Shown: positions 31,520 to 42,198, counted from the stretch's first letter. The stretch is DNA of 64,000 nt from Isoetes taiwanensis (GCA_021234155.1 JAJEKV010000010.1:19131418-19195417); one strand, 5' to 3'. Program-made: numbers and translations. Notes: generated from the sequence alone by a model not told the origin.

Positions 31520-33160
31520 TGTGACGGTCCAGGGGAATATACGCCATAAATACGTATATTCCTAGGATCCGTCACTATACAAGTCTACCTTCATAGACTT
31601 GTATACCTTAGATTGTGGTCATAGGGGGCATGGCCAAGTTATTCTCATAACTTAGCCAACCATAGGATTAGACCATTATCCACGTGGCCTTAACCTATTG
31701 GGGGCACCCGCCACACAGGACTCACCCGATTGGTGCCACGTGGCATCCTAGGTGGACCTAACTTATATAGGCTGAAACCCTAACCCTAGGCCTCTTTCCA
31801 GCCCTAGCACCCGTGAGATCACCTACTGCTCAAAACCCCGCTTCAACATCGCTTGTTGTGGCATAGGCTGGTGCAGCAGCCCCCCCAGGGTAGACTCGCT
31901 TCTTGGAGTAGGAGCAAAGATCACGCGAGTCAAGACCATGGAGGCACACCTGATCCGGAGGGAGAGCTTCAGAGAGCAGGTATGTAGGATAGTAGTTGTG
32001 ATAGCTTATCCGAATTAGCATTCCGATATGCTAGTATCTTGTATCTAGAGTAGAGCCATCCTAGAACTCATTCAACATCTTGAACCCTAATCAATGAACC
32101 CTAACCATTAGTTAGATTCGTATGATTAGGTTAAGATGTTCTTCTTATGATTATTCTCATGATGTGATGATTATGTGATGATGGTTGATCATGTTTGCTT
32201 CTCTTGTTGTGGGAAGGGGGGTAGGGACCTAGGGCCATATGTAGTATGCTCCTAGAGTAGATCCCTTAGTTCCTATTAGTTGCGGCCTGTGCATAGGAGC
32301 CCACCAGGCTATCGAGGCTATGATATGACTCAAAGACCACATAACGGGCTAGAGGGAATGTGGAGGGAGGATCCCCGCCGAAAGGGGGGCTTCGGGGATC
32401 CCATAGTGGGCTAGGGCTTATGGTCGGTCACTTCGGCGGGCCGAGCATGGGTCCCACACCTCCCCGGGCAATGGTGTGGTTCTCCTCTCCTCGAGAGCTG
32501 CAAGTGTTGGCTTGGCTCTCGTTTTGGGGGGTTAAGTCGGGTACGAATCGTGTGTCGCCACGATTCTCTAGCCGCCCACGGAACCTCTAGACCCTGGGAA
32601 GGGGAGATGCAACCCTTCCTGCCTCATCGGACCAGGGAGATGCAACCTGGAGTAGTCCCAAGGGGTGATACCATGGGATTGCGTATCCGGAAGGCTAGAG
32701 TCATGCCAGAGCCTGATTTAGCCCATCCGCAGTATATGCAATGTGAGGGGCGGATGGAGTGGTCAACCCTAGCCATTGTTCTATGCCAGCCCTCGCCATT
32801 GCCATGACTCGGTCTGCTCTATCTTGAGGCCTAGCCGGTCAGTCATCCTCCTTATGAGTCTGAGCCTGGGTAGGAGCTCTCATGTTTTACGGTTTGTGCT
32901 TATCATCTTTGTACTGGTATATGTGTGATGCGCTACCCTTCGGGGTAGTATTTATATGTTTGATGCTAGTTCTGACGTGTTATCGCCTTCACGTTATAGG
33001 AGCCCATAGGGAAGGCGCAAAGACACCTTGTTCCCTCCCCGCACTAAGGGTCACCTCAGAGTGCGGGGTAGACGTAGGGCCCGTGCGGTTGTTGATCCGG
33101 ATGGGGGATTTCCTGCCGAGTGTATGGCTGGGGGCCGTATGTTTAGCAGGGAGCGTCACA
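31520..33160 (+). repeat. 3' LTR of the inner chromovirus
   Basis: 1,641 bp, TGTGACGGTCC...GGGAGCGTCACA, matching 13625-15249. It ends directly at the GATAT duplication. A short local insertion near 32370-32400 (GGATCCCCGCCGAAAGGGGGGCTTCGGGGATCC), itself a hairpin, is absent from the 5' LTR. Confidence 0.95.
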
Positions 33161-33165
33161 GATAT
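33161..33165 (+). repeat. Target-site duplication GATAT, right copy
   Basis: Matches 13620-13624 and closes the inner element's insertion. Confidence 0.97.
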
Positions 33166-34345
33166 ACCCCAAATAGTCGACCTTGGGAGTGGCAAACTTG
33201 CATTTAGAGAACTTGGCGAAGAGCTGATGGCGATGGCTTTAGCTTCAGAAAAAAGCCAATCAAGATGTTGTTCATGTTGTTTGCAAGGTTTTACTATAGA
33301 TGAGAATGTCGTCAAAGAAAATAACAACAAAGTCATCTAAGTATTGGCGGAAGATGTCATTCATCAACCGCATAAACGTTGTAGGGGCATTGGTTAACCC
33401 AAAAGGCATAACGGTGAATTCATAATGCCCATATCTGGTGCAAAATGCAGACTTATGAATGTCCTCCTCCTTTATTCGTATTTGATGGTACCCGGAGCGT
33501 AAATCAATCTTTGAGAAATATTTGGCTCCTTGTAACTGGTCCATGAGATCATCTGCCCTAGGCAAAGCATAGCGATTCTTGATGGTATGCTTATTGAGCT
33601 GCCTATAATCAATACACATCCTCAAGGAGCCATCTTTCTTCTTGACAAAAAGAATAGGAGCGCCAAATGGTGAACACTAGGTCGAATAAAACCTAGGTTT
33701 AGTAACTCTTGAAGTTGTTTCTTAAGCTCTGCCAACTCTGGAGGACTCATTCGGTACGGGGCCTTGCTGGTAGGCTTAGTACCTGGTTTGAGAGTTATCT
33801 CACATTCTACCCCTCTGAAAGGAGGAAGCTTGTGGATCTCATATGGAAAAAGATCGCTAAATTCCCGAAGAAGGTTGGCAATGTCTTGTGGCAAGGTATC
33901 GATTACCTGCTTCTGCTTAGTGTCAGACTCAATGGAGGCAAGTGTAATGAGGCAAAGGAGCTTATCCCTGCGTATAGCTTTTTCTAACTGCCTGATTGAC
34001 ATAGACTGCATAACAGGGTGGAATGGATCACCTTTTATCGTTACGCGTGCTCCATTAGCGGCGTTGAAGGTAACCTCCCATTTCTCGCAGTCTATGTTGG
34101 CCTTTGCAGATGCCAAAAACTCCATACCAACAATAAGATCATATTTTCCAATGTCCATTAACTCGGCACCCAAGGCAACTGGTGCACCTGGCAACTGTAT
34201 CTTAAGATTAATGCGACAGCCATGAGTGTGCCTGATCTTACCACTGGCTAACGTGATGCTTAGGGTCGATCTCAACGCTTCAAGCCGCAATACCCGGGCC
34301 GCTCTAGGAGAAGCAAAATTATGCATTTCTACCCGTATCCATCAA
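33166..34345 (-). pseudogene. Outer chromovirus pol, 5' half: protease and reverse transcriptase palm
   Basis: Minus strand from about 34345: protease IILMDTG (DTG) followed after a one-base shift by [25 protein letters not shown]. Then [22 protein letters not shown], a frame change near 33640, [49 protein letters not shown], and catalytic [11 protein letters not shown]. It breaks at 33166, where the inner element was inserted, and continues at 13624. About four frame changes are present. Confidence 0.92.
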
Positions 34346-35730
34346 AATTATGAAAGGCTTACCGCCTACTTGGCCTATTGTAGAAATAATGTATAGGGAA
34401 CTTTCAGCATTGCCAGTTTCAATGGTGGCAAGAATATGAGACGCACCGTGAATGTACTCGGGAGCCTCGTCCTCGACAGTCAGATTGGACTCCAGATCTT
34501 CCCAATCGAGGTCAGCCATGGCCGGGCCAAGGGCTGGCGTGGACGTAAGGGCAATTCTCGCATATAATGCCCGGTCGCATACATCCGTAACATGCCTTAT
34601 CCTTACACGTAGCTGATCTCGGCCTCTTTGGGAATAGACTGTAAGAGATTCAACTTCCTTGCCAACATTAGTGGGTTTTGTCGTGCATGTTGAAGGTGAC
34701 TTTCTTTTCCTCGCGACCGTAGGAGTTCTGCTGAGAGGGCCCCGGACTAGGTGAGCGGGGTCTATATGGTGTGGACGGCCGTGGTCATGGTAAGGAGCAG
34801 TCATGCGGATCGGGTTCCTTGGTGTGTCCTCTTCGAGGCTTAATGCCTTAGCCTCCGCTTCGCTCATCGATTTTGGGTATATGGCCTTGACCATTCGCTT
34901 AATGGATGGGGCCAACCCTTCAATGTAGCCCTCTACCGCCTCTTCTCATTCATCCCCCGGTACATACAACCTCAGCGCATGAATTCATCGCCAGGCCTGA
35001 ACCGACATGCCCTTCGCTTCTAACCTCGTAAAAGGTCTCGATCTGTTGGCATTTGTGCGCACGCAGGCACGTAATGCAATTTAAAAGCCTTGGCAAACTT
35101 TCTTGAACTTGCACCGCTTCGTCTGTGTGCTTGGCTCGCATAACCCATCCACCAAATACGCCAGCTCCGTAAGGTTGGTGGTGGCAACCTTTCCTCGTAT
35201 CCTTCTCCGCCATTCCATAGGACTTCCCAAACTCCTTCATCTCGTCCCAACCAGATTCTCGTGATTCAGCCGCCTCTGGATTTCCCATCAAACTAGGCCA
35301 ATTTCCTATTCTTCCATATACCGTTATAGTCAGATCAACGGTCTTACGGTATTCCTTATCCTTACGCCGCATGGTCACTGACTGATAGCGATGACCCAGA
35401 AGACACCGAAGTGGTTGAGTGTGAGGAAGTAGCGCTATCCTTAGAGGAACTTCAATGATGCTTAGCATGAGGCCTCCTTGATACAGTGCATGGACTCGCT
35501 CCGTGGGGAGATGGTCAAGCAGTGTGTGGACTCAATGGTCGCGAGGTAATTCCGTCCGTCCCTCCCCGGTTTGTTGTGGTGGGTTGGCATGTAATACATA
35601 GGTCCGTAATTCGCCGAGCTGCCTTTTCATTAACATCAATTCCCTCGGTGTCGACCACCGGGCGTTGGAGGGTGTTTGCCAGCGGCTGGGCATTATGCAA
35701 ATCGCCTATAGGGAGCATTCATGAAAGTAT
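34346..35730 (-). pseudogene. Outer chromovirus gag (degenerate)
   Basis: A succession of frames on the minus strand that together resemble gypsy Gag. They include a possible N-terminus at 35718 (MLPIGDLHNAQPLANTL), a middle with LTELAYLVDGL-like readings, then RLYVPGDE followed by EAVEGYIEGLAPSIKRMVKA and IYPKSMSEAEAKALSLEE, the typical end of the capsid domain. A broken CCHC knuckle follows near 34560-34600. At least five frameshifts or stops are present. A capsid region is therefore present here, in contrast to the inner element. Whether the damage is biological or due to sequencing is open. Confidence 0.75.
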
Positions 35731-36069
35731 AAGCAGATTTACAGTAAGGTACAATTCCTTTTAGATAACATTTGGCGACAAAGGACAAGAAAAATATACA
35801 AACAGAAACTAATGTTTTATTTCATTCAAGTTGAGTACAACAACAAGTTGATTGGTACATGGGTTGGTACAAAAGGAGGTATGATACAGTGGAAGTTTTA
35901 AAGTTCTACTCGCATACGCCGCAACAAAAGAACAACAAAAAAACATAACCGAGAGACCAAGCCTAGGGGTTCGCTGGGGTATAGGATCGCCAGAAGCGAC
36001 ACTCTCCCCGTATAGCTCTAACGAGCTTATAGCGGGCTTGGACAATCACTGGTTGGTATTCCCACGCTG
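35731..36069 (-). other. AT-rich spacer upstream of gag (outer element)
   Basis: About 340 bp with no supported ORF. It probably holds the 3' UTR of the accessory transcripts and the leader of gag. Confidence 0.4.
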
Positions 36070-36455
36070 GGCTAACAATGAGAAGATTGAAAAGCCTCCG
36101 TGAGAGCATAGAAGATTTGCCAAAGGTGGTCGCTATGCCCTCGAAAAGCCTCGTGGGCTCGCTCATACTCCAATAGTCCTGTGTACGGCAGAGGGTCGGG
36201 CCAGTCCTCAAAAGCTCGTCCCCTAAGGATGTTAACTATCTCCAACCCTTTGTCGGCCATAGGGTTCTCCCCGGTGGCGGGGTTCCATTTCATAGGCTTC
36301 ATCCCATTCGGGATACTCACCATATCTCCGGCAATAGTCCTCGCTCAAGGGTCCGGATCATCCCTCCTAACCATGTCGGTAATCCTCTCCTCATATTCCC
36401 AAAGGGTCTCTTCTGCAAGATAGTTGAAATGAATATAGAACATTTTGTAATTCCA
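36070..36455 (-). pseudogene. Third accessory-like open region of the outer chromovirus
   Basis: The minus-strand frame from about 36450 reads NYLAEETLWEYEERITDMVR then RDDPDP, a stop at 36345, and continues MVSIPNGMKPMKWNPATGEN, ILRGRAFEDWPDPLPYTGLL and LWQIFYALTEAFQ. A second frame over the middle gives a more protein-like acidic reading (YGEYPEWDEAYEME), so frame shifts are likely. Rich in W, Y and E. I recognise no family and see no counterpart in the inner element. It might be an extra gene or the displaced start of gag. Confidence 0.35.
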
Positions 36456-36641
36456 CTATATTCTAAACGCTAATACTTTGAAGAGGACGTCATGGAAAAA
36501 AAACAATTCACTTATACTTATCAAGACAGTAACTGTATTTAATAAGGAAATAAGGTACATCATATTATAACATGGCTAAGGTATTTGCCAACCCAAAATT
36601 TCACAATCATACGCAATATAAAAATGCGTAGCACAATTAGT

Positions 36642-37999
36642 TTAGGAGCTAGGTCCTCCCTCTTCATCCGTAGGCCTAGGAGGTGGTGGAGGCGGTCGGT
36701 GTCGCAGCAGAGTCACCCCGGGGTCTACTGTGGTAGCCGCAATAGATGCAACCTCCGGTGGATAGGCAATGGCCAATGGGGCTGCCGTGAGGAGCTTCAT
36801 GCTCATCCATGGCGCAATATCATGACCCAAGGCCGTCAGGGCAAGATCCCGTCGCACGAGTACATAAGTAAACGTACGATAGGGAAGCTTCTTGTGGCCG
36901 GCCAGTGTAGAGAGAGCACGGAGGGCCCACCATGAAGCTTCAGCCTCTGGCCCTAAATCTCGGGCTATAAAAAGGACTTGCCCAGCACCTTCCCTTGCGA
37001 GGTCTCGGACGTAGCCACTTCCTTATCCAAATCCATCGGGACTTCTTCCTCCTTAAGTTCCTGTTGCTCCTCCTTCGTATGAGCAGGATTATGATATAAA
37101 TCCTCTCCCTCGTCATCTGAGTCGGAGGGGACCTCAACCATGTTGATGTTTGGGACGTGAGGTCCCATAGCCGTGAAGGCATCCGGTGAAGGCTGCGAGG
37201 CCGGCTCCTGCATCACGAAGTCCCGAAGACGTAATAGAGTCTCTGCCAGTTCTATGGTCTCTTGGCGGAACTGGAGCAGCTGCTGCACCTCTGGAGGAAG
37301 CTCAGTAGAAGTGAAGTCAATGAAATCGTCCATACAGTACTCCGCAAGCTCATAAAGTACATGGTCTTTGCGCTTGCGTCGAAATCCGGCCACCATGTGA
37401 TACGTCCAGATAATGTCATCCAAGAGAAGGTACTCTTGTCCTTGGTGATAAATAACTGGAAGGCCGTCTAATCTTGACAAGCCTATAGCTTGTTCACGGC
37501 GCGGTGGCAACTCCTCCGCTAACTGTTTCCAACGGGCAAAGTCGCCCATACCTATGTGCTCGTCGTCCCCCTCCTCGGACGACTCTGGCAGTTTGCCTTT
37601 TTCTACAGGTAAAGTTTCATCCTCGACGTATTGGTCCATGAGGATGGCTAGGGCGAAGGTAACTTCCAAATATTGCCGCCCCTGATGCTGCACCACAGGC
37701 AAGTGTTTGCCCCATGGGAGCTTCCCCTTCAGGACATCATAAGCATGGGTGTCCCCGCCTAACATCTCCCGGACAACCTCCCGCTCCAGATACAGTTGGG
37801 GAGGATCCCCAAAAGGAATACACAGAGGAAGCATTTCCTCCCTGTAGAAGTCGAAGAATCCGGCGTAATCCGGGTGCCTCTGCATATTGGCGAGGAGGTC
37901 TAGGCGTTGGCATAGCAAAGGTCGCAGCAGGTCGAAAGGGACTTGCGGATCCCATTGCTCTCCGTCATGGTACCAAGCGACAAGGTCGGCGGCAGCCAT
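36642..37999 (-). pseudogene. Second accessory protein, outer copy (about 455 aa, one frameshift)
   Basis: Homologue of the 504-codon ORF at 21952-23466. The frame 37999-36965 starts MAAADLVAWYHDGE; it has PQLYLEREVVREMLGG (67-82), LPVVQHQGRQYLEV (100-113), LPVIYHQGQEYLLLDDI (180-196), DFIDFTSTELPPEV (225-238) and an acidic tail. The first and second LPV..HQG..YL modules are exactly 80 residues apart, pointing to an internal duplication. At about 36967 a one-base shift leads to GQVLFIARDLGPEAEASWW ... ALTALGHDIAPWM, matching the inner protein's C-terminus, and a Pro-rich end (stop at 36642). Apart from this shift it is open. Function unknown. Confidence 0.8.
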
Positions 38000-38050
38000 G
38001 GCGCTAGAAGGGAGGAGAGAGGAAAAGAAACATTTGAAATGAACTTTAAA

Positions 38051-38090
38051 AGTCCCTTTTTAACCCCTTTTAGTTAGGCTGACGTCAGCA
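38051..38090 (-). promoter_or_regulatory. Candidate internal promoter of the outer accessory gene
   Basis: On the minus strand GGGGTTAAAAAGGGACT (38067-38051) lies about 55 bp before the ATG at 37999, preceded by a perfect TGACGTCA (38080-38087), the palindromic core bound by TGA/CREB-type bZIP factors. The inner copy has TATAAAAAGGGACC at the matching place. Confidence 0.5.
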
Positions 38091-38171
38091 TTTTTCATAT
38101 TTAACACAAAAAAAGAGTTTTTTTTATTAAATACCAAAAAGGAATATTTACAATGCGGAGGCCTGCAACAT

Positions 38172-38560
38172 ATGCTAAGGATGCTCCCCCCGAATCCTGC
38201 GGGCGAGGGCTAAATCCTTAGGCATTATGGTTACCCTCTTTGCGTGGATCGCGCAAAGATTGGCGTCACCAAAAAGTGCCACCAAGTAGGCTTCAGCGGC
38301 CTCTTGGAGTGCCAAGATTGCAAAGGTCCGGAAACGGTCGGGTCTTGAATCTGGCTGCGATCTCCCCGCACCGGCCTCCGGAAGGGTAGCCCGGATCGGG
38401 AAGGCGTGGACTTCTGAAACTTGCGGATTTCCCGCCAAGGCCACCTGCATTCGGCCTGCACTGCGGAGGCTTCCTCGTGGGTCCCAAGCTTTGCGGCCCC
38501 GCCGTCGGTCTTTGGCACCATCTTAGCCCCAACAAATGGTCGGGAGCTATCCACCCCGGG
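38172..38560 (-). pseudogene. Histone H3 fold, outer chromovirus (frameshifted)
   Basis: The minus strand encodes a near-canonical H3 fold spread over three frames. [10 protein letters not shown] (alpha-N) is followed, via two apparent shifts, by LPFRRPVRG-like and GEIAARFKT readings (alpha1), then [37 protein letters not shown] and [19 protein letters not shown] with a stop at 38172. This is closer to conventional H3 than the inner protein. The damaged alpha1 region has CGG and CCG where H3 genes usually have CAG and CTG codons, so miscalling at CWG sites may explain the shifts. Upstream, [14 protein letters not shown] could be a remnant of the tail. Confidence 0.85.
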
Positions 38561-38639
38561 CTAGCGCCTCCGTCGGAACTTCGCCTTCTTACCAAAAGCC
38601 CCGGCGGTCCTTAGTTTCTCTTTATCTTGTTGCCGGTCT

Positions 38640-39402
38640 TGTGGGCTAGACCCTTCCTCGGTGCTTAGCGGTCACATGCGTTGGGATTGGGCCCGCCCAC
38701 TCCTGATGCTCCTCAGATCACGAGGATTCAGTGATCTGCCGAGCCTTCTCCTCACATTCCGGCCTCTCCCCGTTCCTCGGGCTCTCCTGGTCTTCTTGAA
38801 CTGAGCAAAAGTTGGAGGCGGCTTACCGTAGCTTCGGCTCAACTGGCCAATGTATGCGCGGACCATATCTATCGAATGGTTGTCGGATAGTCTATCTTTG
38901 ATATCGGGGATTTCTCCCCATATAAAACCTCTTGGAGTCCTCATGCGGTATGGGGGGAACCTCAATAATACTGCCATCGATGGCGGCAAAGCGTCATTGG
39001 CAGTACTGTATTCCCTTCAGGATTAAGGCATATCACGCCCGCTCAATCTCCAGATGATCATCCTCTCGCCAAACCCGACACGGTGCGGCCGGGCCCGTCC
39101 CGATGTCTTCCTCCTCGGTATGGCCTTCCCCTCGGGAGGATAGAATTTAATGAGCATCATGACCATGTCGTTGTTGCTCAACAATGGTATAGAGAGTCGG
39201 GCGGGTTTAGCCGGATCGAGGAATGGCTCGAGAAGTGATAGATAGGATAGGGAATCCTATCGTTGTTCTCAAACCTATTTACTAGCTCATCCGTAAGTAT
39301 GTCAATAAAGGCCGGTCTCAGAGCCATGTGCTTGGCGATCATGGCGTAAATCTCCACTATGCTCAAAGTAGATGGGTCCGGGGCGCTCTTGGTATTAGCC
39401 AT
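38640..39402 (-). pseudogene. Unknown ORF upstream of the outer H3 gene
   Basis: A minus-strand chain of frames: 39402 starts MANTKSAPDPSTLSIVEIYA and continues RPAFIDILTDELVNRFENN to a break near 39230; LSNNDMVMMLIKFYPPEGK near 39180; and an open frame 38989-38672 with RTPRGFIWGEIPDIKDRL, MVRAYIGQLSRSYGKPPPTF and an Arg-rich end. Together they suggest one protein of about 250 residues ending in a basic tail, directly before H3. It may be the N-terminal half of the H3 gene itself, as the inner H3 also has a long N-terminal extension, but I see no clear similarity between them. Confidence 0.4.
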
Positions 39403-40120
39403 AGCTGTGGCAGTAAGGTCTAGGAGAGCGATCAGTGAGGCGCTGGTGGCTTAAAAGGCAAAGGAGGCACCGGGTTTCAAGTAGACACAAGGGCTTAATT
39501 AAGCAACTTCAAGTCCTAAGGGCGATGGCGGCAGCAACTCTACGGGCGGTCGGTTACCGAGGGCAAGGCAAAACAAATGACAAGAAGAAATTTTAAACGG
39601 CCAGATAACTTTTGGAATTTTTAAAATTTTCCTATTAACTTTCAAATTTTATTATTACAAAATAATGCGAGGCATACTTGGCCGGGCCACGGGCTGCATT
39701 ATACGCGGTTCTCCCCTCGGTAGGGGTCGCCAGAAAAAGCAAAGCGGCGCCGCCGCCGGCTGCATTTTCGCTCTTCTACCGTGGATCGCAAGGCGACAAA
39801 AAAGCAAGCGGCGGCTCGAAGTTGGTTTTCGGCCTGCCCTTGACCATTTTTCACCTGGAGACGACCGTTCTAGGGTAATTTGAGTATGTCCGATCCAATG
39901 GACGCACCTGCTCTGTCATCTGAGCCACCCACTGACATTTATAATGCTTCCAATCTTGGGTCTTGCAGTCGCCCTATCCTCTTTAAAGCTACAATTTCTT
40001 AATTTAACCTAACACCGAGCCAAACAAGGACTAACAACACATTAACTTAGCCTCCTCCTAACTACCGTGCTACGCGTTAGTGTTTGGCCAGTGCTATGAT
40101 TTCGAGCAACCGAAATCACG
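39403..40120 (-). other. Leader of the outer chromovirus
   Basis: Region between the PBS and the first ORF. The plus strand shows short open frames (39665-39883) without recognisable content. It is GC-rich in the middle (39680-39850). No gene is supported. Confidence 0.55.
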
Positions 40121-40132
40121 GCTCTGATACCA
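40121..40132 (-). promoter_or_regulatory. Primer-binding site of the outer chromovirus, initiator tRNA-Met
   Basis: Plus-strand GCTCTGATACCA is the reverse complement of TGGTATCAGAGC, two bases inside the right LTR. It confirms that the outer element runs on the minus strand. Confidence 0.95.
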
Positions 40133-40134
40133 TC

Positions 40135-42198
40135 TGTGGACGCCCCCTCAATATATATATTTACACCCACCGTATACATACGGGGACTTTCCCCTCCCAT
40201 GGCAACCAACTTGCCATGAGCAGGGCCCTCCGTCTATTTCGGGCTATCTATGAAATGATACCCGAAAGAAGGACACGAAGGGGTCATTCGGCCCACGCCT
40301 TCAATGGGACTCCTACGTCGCGGAAGCATGAATACAGAGAGTTAGCACACAGCATAAATCACATATAAATAACCACCCCGAAGAGTGGCGCATCCATCCA
40401 TATACCAACGGCAAAGAATATGCATCTAAAACTAAGAAAACACCCCAAACCCTAGGTTCTACCCTGGCTCAGACTCCAGTGAGGATCAAGACTGACGGCT
40501 GGGCCTCAAGAGATCAGCAGACCGAGTCTTGGCATGGCGTTGGCTGGCATAGAACATCGGCTAGGGTTGTCCACTCCATCCGCCCCTCCCCGGCAACACT
40601 TTGCGAGATGGGTCAATTCACGCTATGGCTTCAGCTATAGCCTTCCTGAGACGCAGGTTCAAGGTATCACCCTTTGAGCCTACTCCGTGTTCATGACTCC
40701 CCGTCCGATGAGGCGTGGCCTGGGAAGTCCCCTTCCAATCACAAGGGTTCCATGGGTGAGCTAGAGAATACGTGGCGCGCATCAGCGACCCCGCATCCGC
40801 ACCCGACTTACTCACCCTAAATCTACTCAAAGTACAGATGCCCCATGCGGGTCACACCTCTCACCGAGTGGAGTGTCGGGACCATACACGGCGGCCAGGC
40901 GCCTAGCTCACGGGCTGCCATTAGGCCTAGCCCACCAGGAGTCTCGTGAGCCTTTTATGTTCGTGTGCAAGACCCCACCCCCACTTCACCACTTGTGTTC
41001 CTTGTCTGGTGCTAAGCCAGTCCATAGCATCTAAGACCCGGTGGGCTCTTGTGCACAGGCCGCATTAATGGGACTCTACAGGGCACTATCTAGGAGCATA
41101 CTACAATACATGGCTCAGAGGTCTCTACCCCCCCGTAATTCCCCCATTTCAGAGTAATACTAGACAAAGAACTAACAATCCATCCTTTCAGAGCAAAACC
41201 AGAATCAAATCTAAAGAGAACTTACCTTTACAACCAAGGGTTAGTTCCTATGACTGAAACACAAAGAGAACAGAGAAACGAACACAACCAAGGCCCAATA
41301 GGGGCGCTATCTAGAATTCACAGGCTATCCTAGCCACCCACCTGAGTTCTGGTTGGACTCGTTACCATGGGGTGCTTCCATCTCTTGGGTCTTGGGGGTT
41401 CAGCTTCTGCTTCAATATGTAGCAAAATAACAGGGGGTTCCAGGGGGATTTGATATAGATATAATTCTTGAAACCATAGACCATATCCCTAAAACAATTC
41501 AATGGGTTATTATAAAGAAAAACATAGATTTAAGATAAAAAATAGTCACATTAGCTCACTAGTTAGATTGGTTAAAGTAGTCTTATTAGGACATTGAGTT
41601 ATTTTAGTAGAGGTTCGAATCCCCGTATTTCATATTCTAAAAGCTTAAATGAAACCGTATAGAGGCACGATATACCATCAAAACCTTAGGCAAACGCGTA
41701 TTCGAGATCTTAAAATCATAGGCGTCCCCAATCATAATTGAGCATAATCGAAACGAGAGGTGTCCAGAGGCTCCAACATACAGTCTGGGCCATAGGATTG
41801 ACAGATCCGACGACTTGGTATGGTGGTGCTCTGCTTGGTATGATGGCGCTCAGCTCCTGCTCCTTCTTTGGGCGAATTGAGGGAGTCAAAACAGGGATAG
41901 GGATCAGGTTGACAGCCTAATTTGGAAATCCCCATGCTGGCCAATCGATTGGGCCAGGTGGCACCTTCCTAAAACAGTAATTAGTCTAATTAATCCTATT
42001 TAGTCCTTAATTCCCTAAGTTATAGGTTATTATCTTTAATGGTTAAATTAGCATAGCTAATTTAATCCCTTTTAGAGTAACCCCCCTAGGTTATAGTACC
42101 CCCTAGTGGTGTACCTTTAATGGGTGACGTGTCGGTATATTTATACGTGTACCGTATAAATACGTTACGTATACCATATAAATACGTGGAACGTCACA
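40135..42198 (-). repeat. 5' LTR of the outer chromovirus (right end), with insertion
   Basis: Matches 9083-10752 but is 2,064 bp long because of an insertion at about 41416-41811. Its outer end, ACGTCACA, meets GAGAT (42199-42203). Confidence 0.95.
41416..41811 (+). mobile_element. SINE-like insertion with tRNA-type promoter boxes
   Basis: About 396 bp are present here and absent from the other LTR, where CAGGTTGT stands instead. Inside is TAGCTCACTAGTTAGATTGG (41552-41571), like a tRNA D-arm/A box, and GGTTCGAATCC (41612-41622), a perfect B box, 41 bases after it: the spacing of a pol III internal promoter. The left part (CAGGGGGTTCCAGGGGGATTT) resembles the MITE end at 46547. No clear poly(A) tail or TSD was found, so the class is uncertain. 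Confidence 0.5.

Larger units (their letters stand above)
13625..33160 (+). mobile_element. Inner Ty3/gypsy chromovirus carrying an intact H3-like gene
   Basis: A 19.5 kb plus-strand LTR element inserted into the outer chromovirus. Order: 5' LTR, iMet PBS (15251), long leader containing a Helitron, H3-like ORF (20128-21225), second accessory ORF (21952-23466), gag nucleocapsid only, protease, reverse transcriptase, RNase H, integrase split by a TIR transposon (26956-30019), chromodomain, 3' noncoding region, polypurine tract, 3' LTR. Without the Helitron and TIR insertions it would be roughly 12-13 kb. It lacks a recognisable capsid domain, so it probably depends on Gag supplied in trans, while both accessory ORFs are uninterrupted. 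Confidence 0.95.
9083..42198 (-). mobile_element. Outer Ty3/gypsy chromovirus with histone H3 and accessory genes
   Basis: A complete LTR element on the minus strand, bounded by TGTGACG...CGTCACA LTRs and a perfect 5-bp TSD. Order in its own sense: 5' LTR (42198-40135), PBS, leader, unknown ORF (39402-38650), H3-like gene (38560-38172), second accessory ORF (37999-36642), third degenerate ORF (36450-36070), gag, protease, reverse transcriptase, then after the inner element RNase H, integrase and chromodomain (13624-11440), polypurine tract, 3' LTR (10752-9083). Without the inner element it is about 13.6 kb, long for a chromovirus because of the extra genes. Its ORFs carry several frameshifts, some of which may be sequencing artefacts. 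Confidence 0.95.

Noticed and set aside
32882-33340. 152-codon frame across the end of the inner 3' LTR
   Set aside because: It crosses the LTR/outer-element junction and is antisense to RT; not a gene.
41552-41622. A functional tRNA gene
   Set aside because: A and B boxes are present, but the acceptor stem does not pair and the anticodon arm is not formed; it fits a tRNA-derived SINE-like sequence better.
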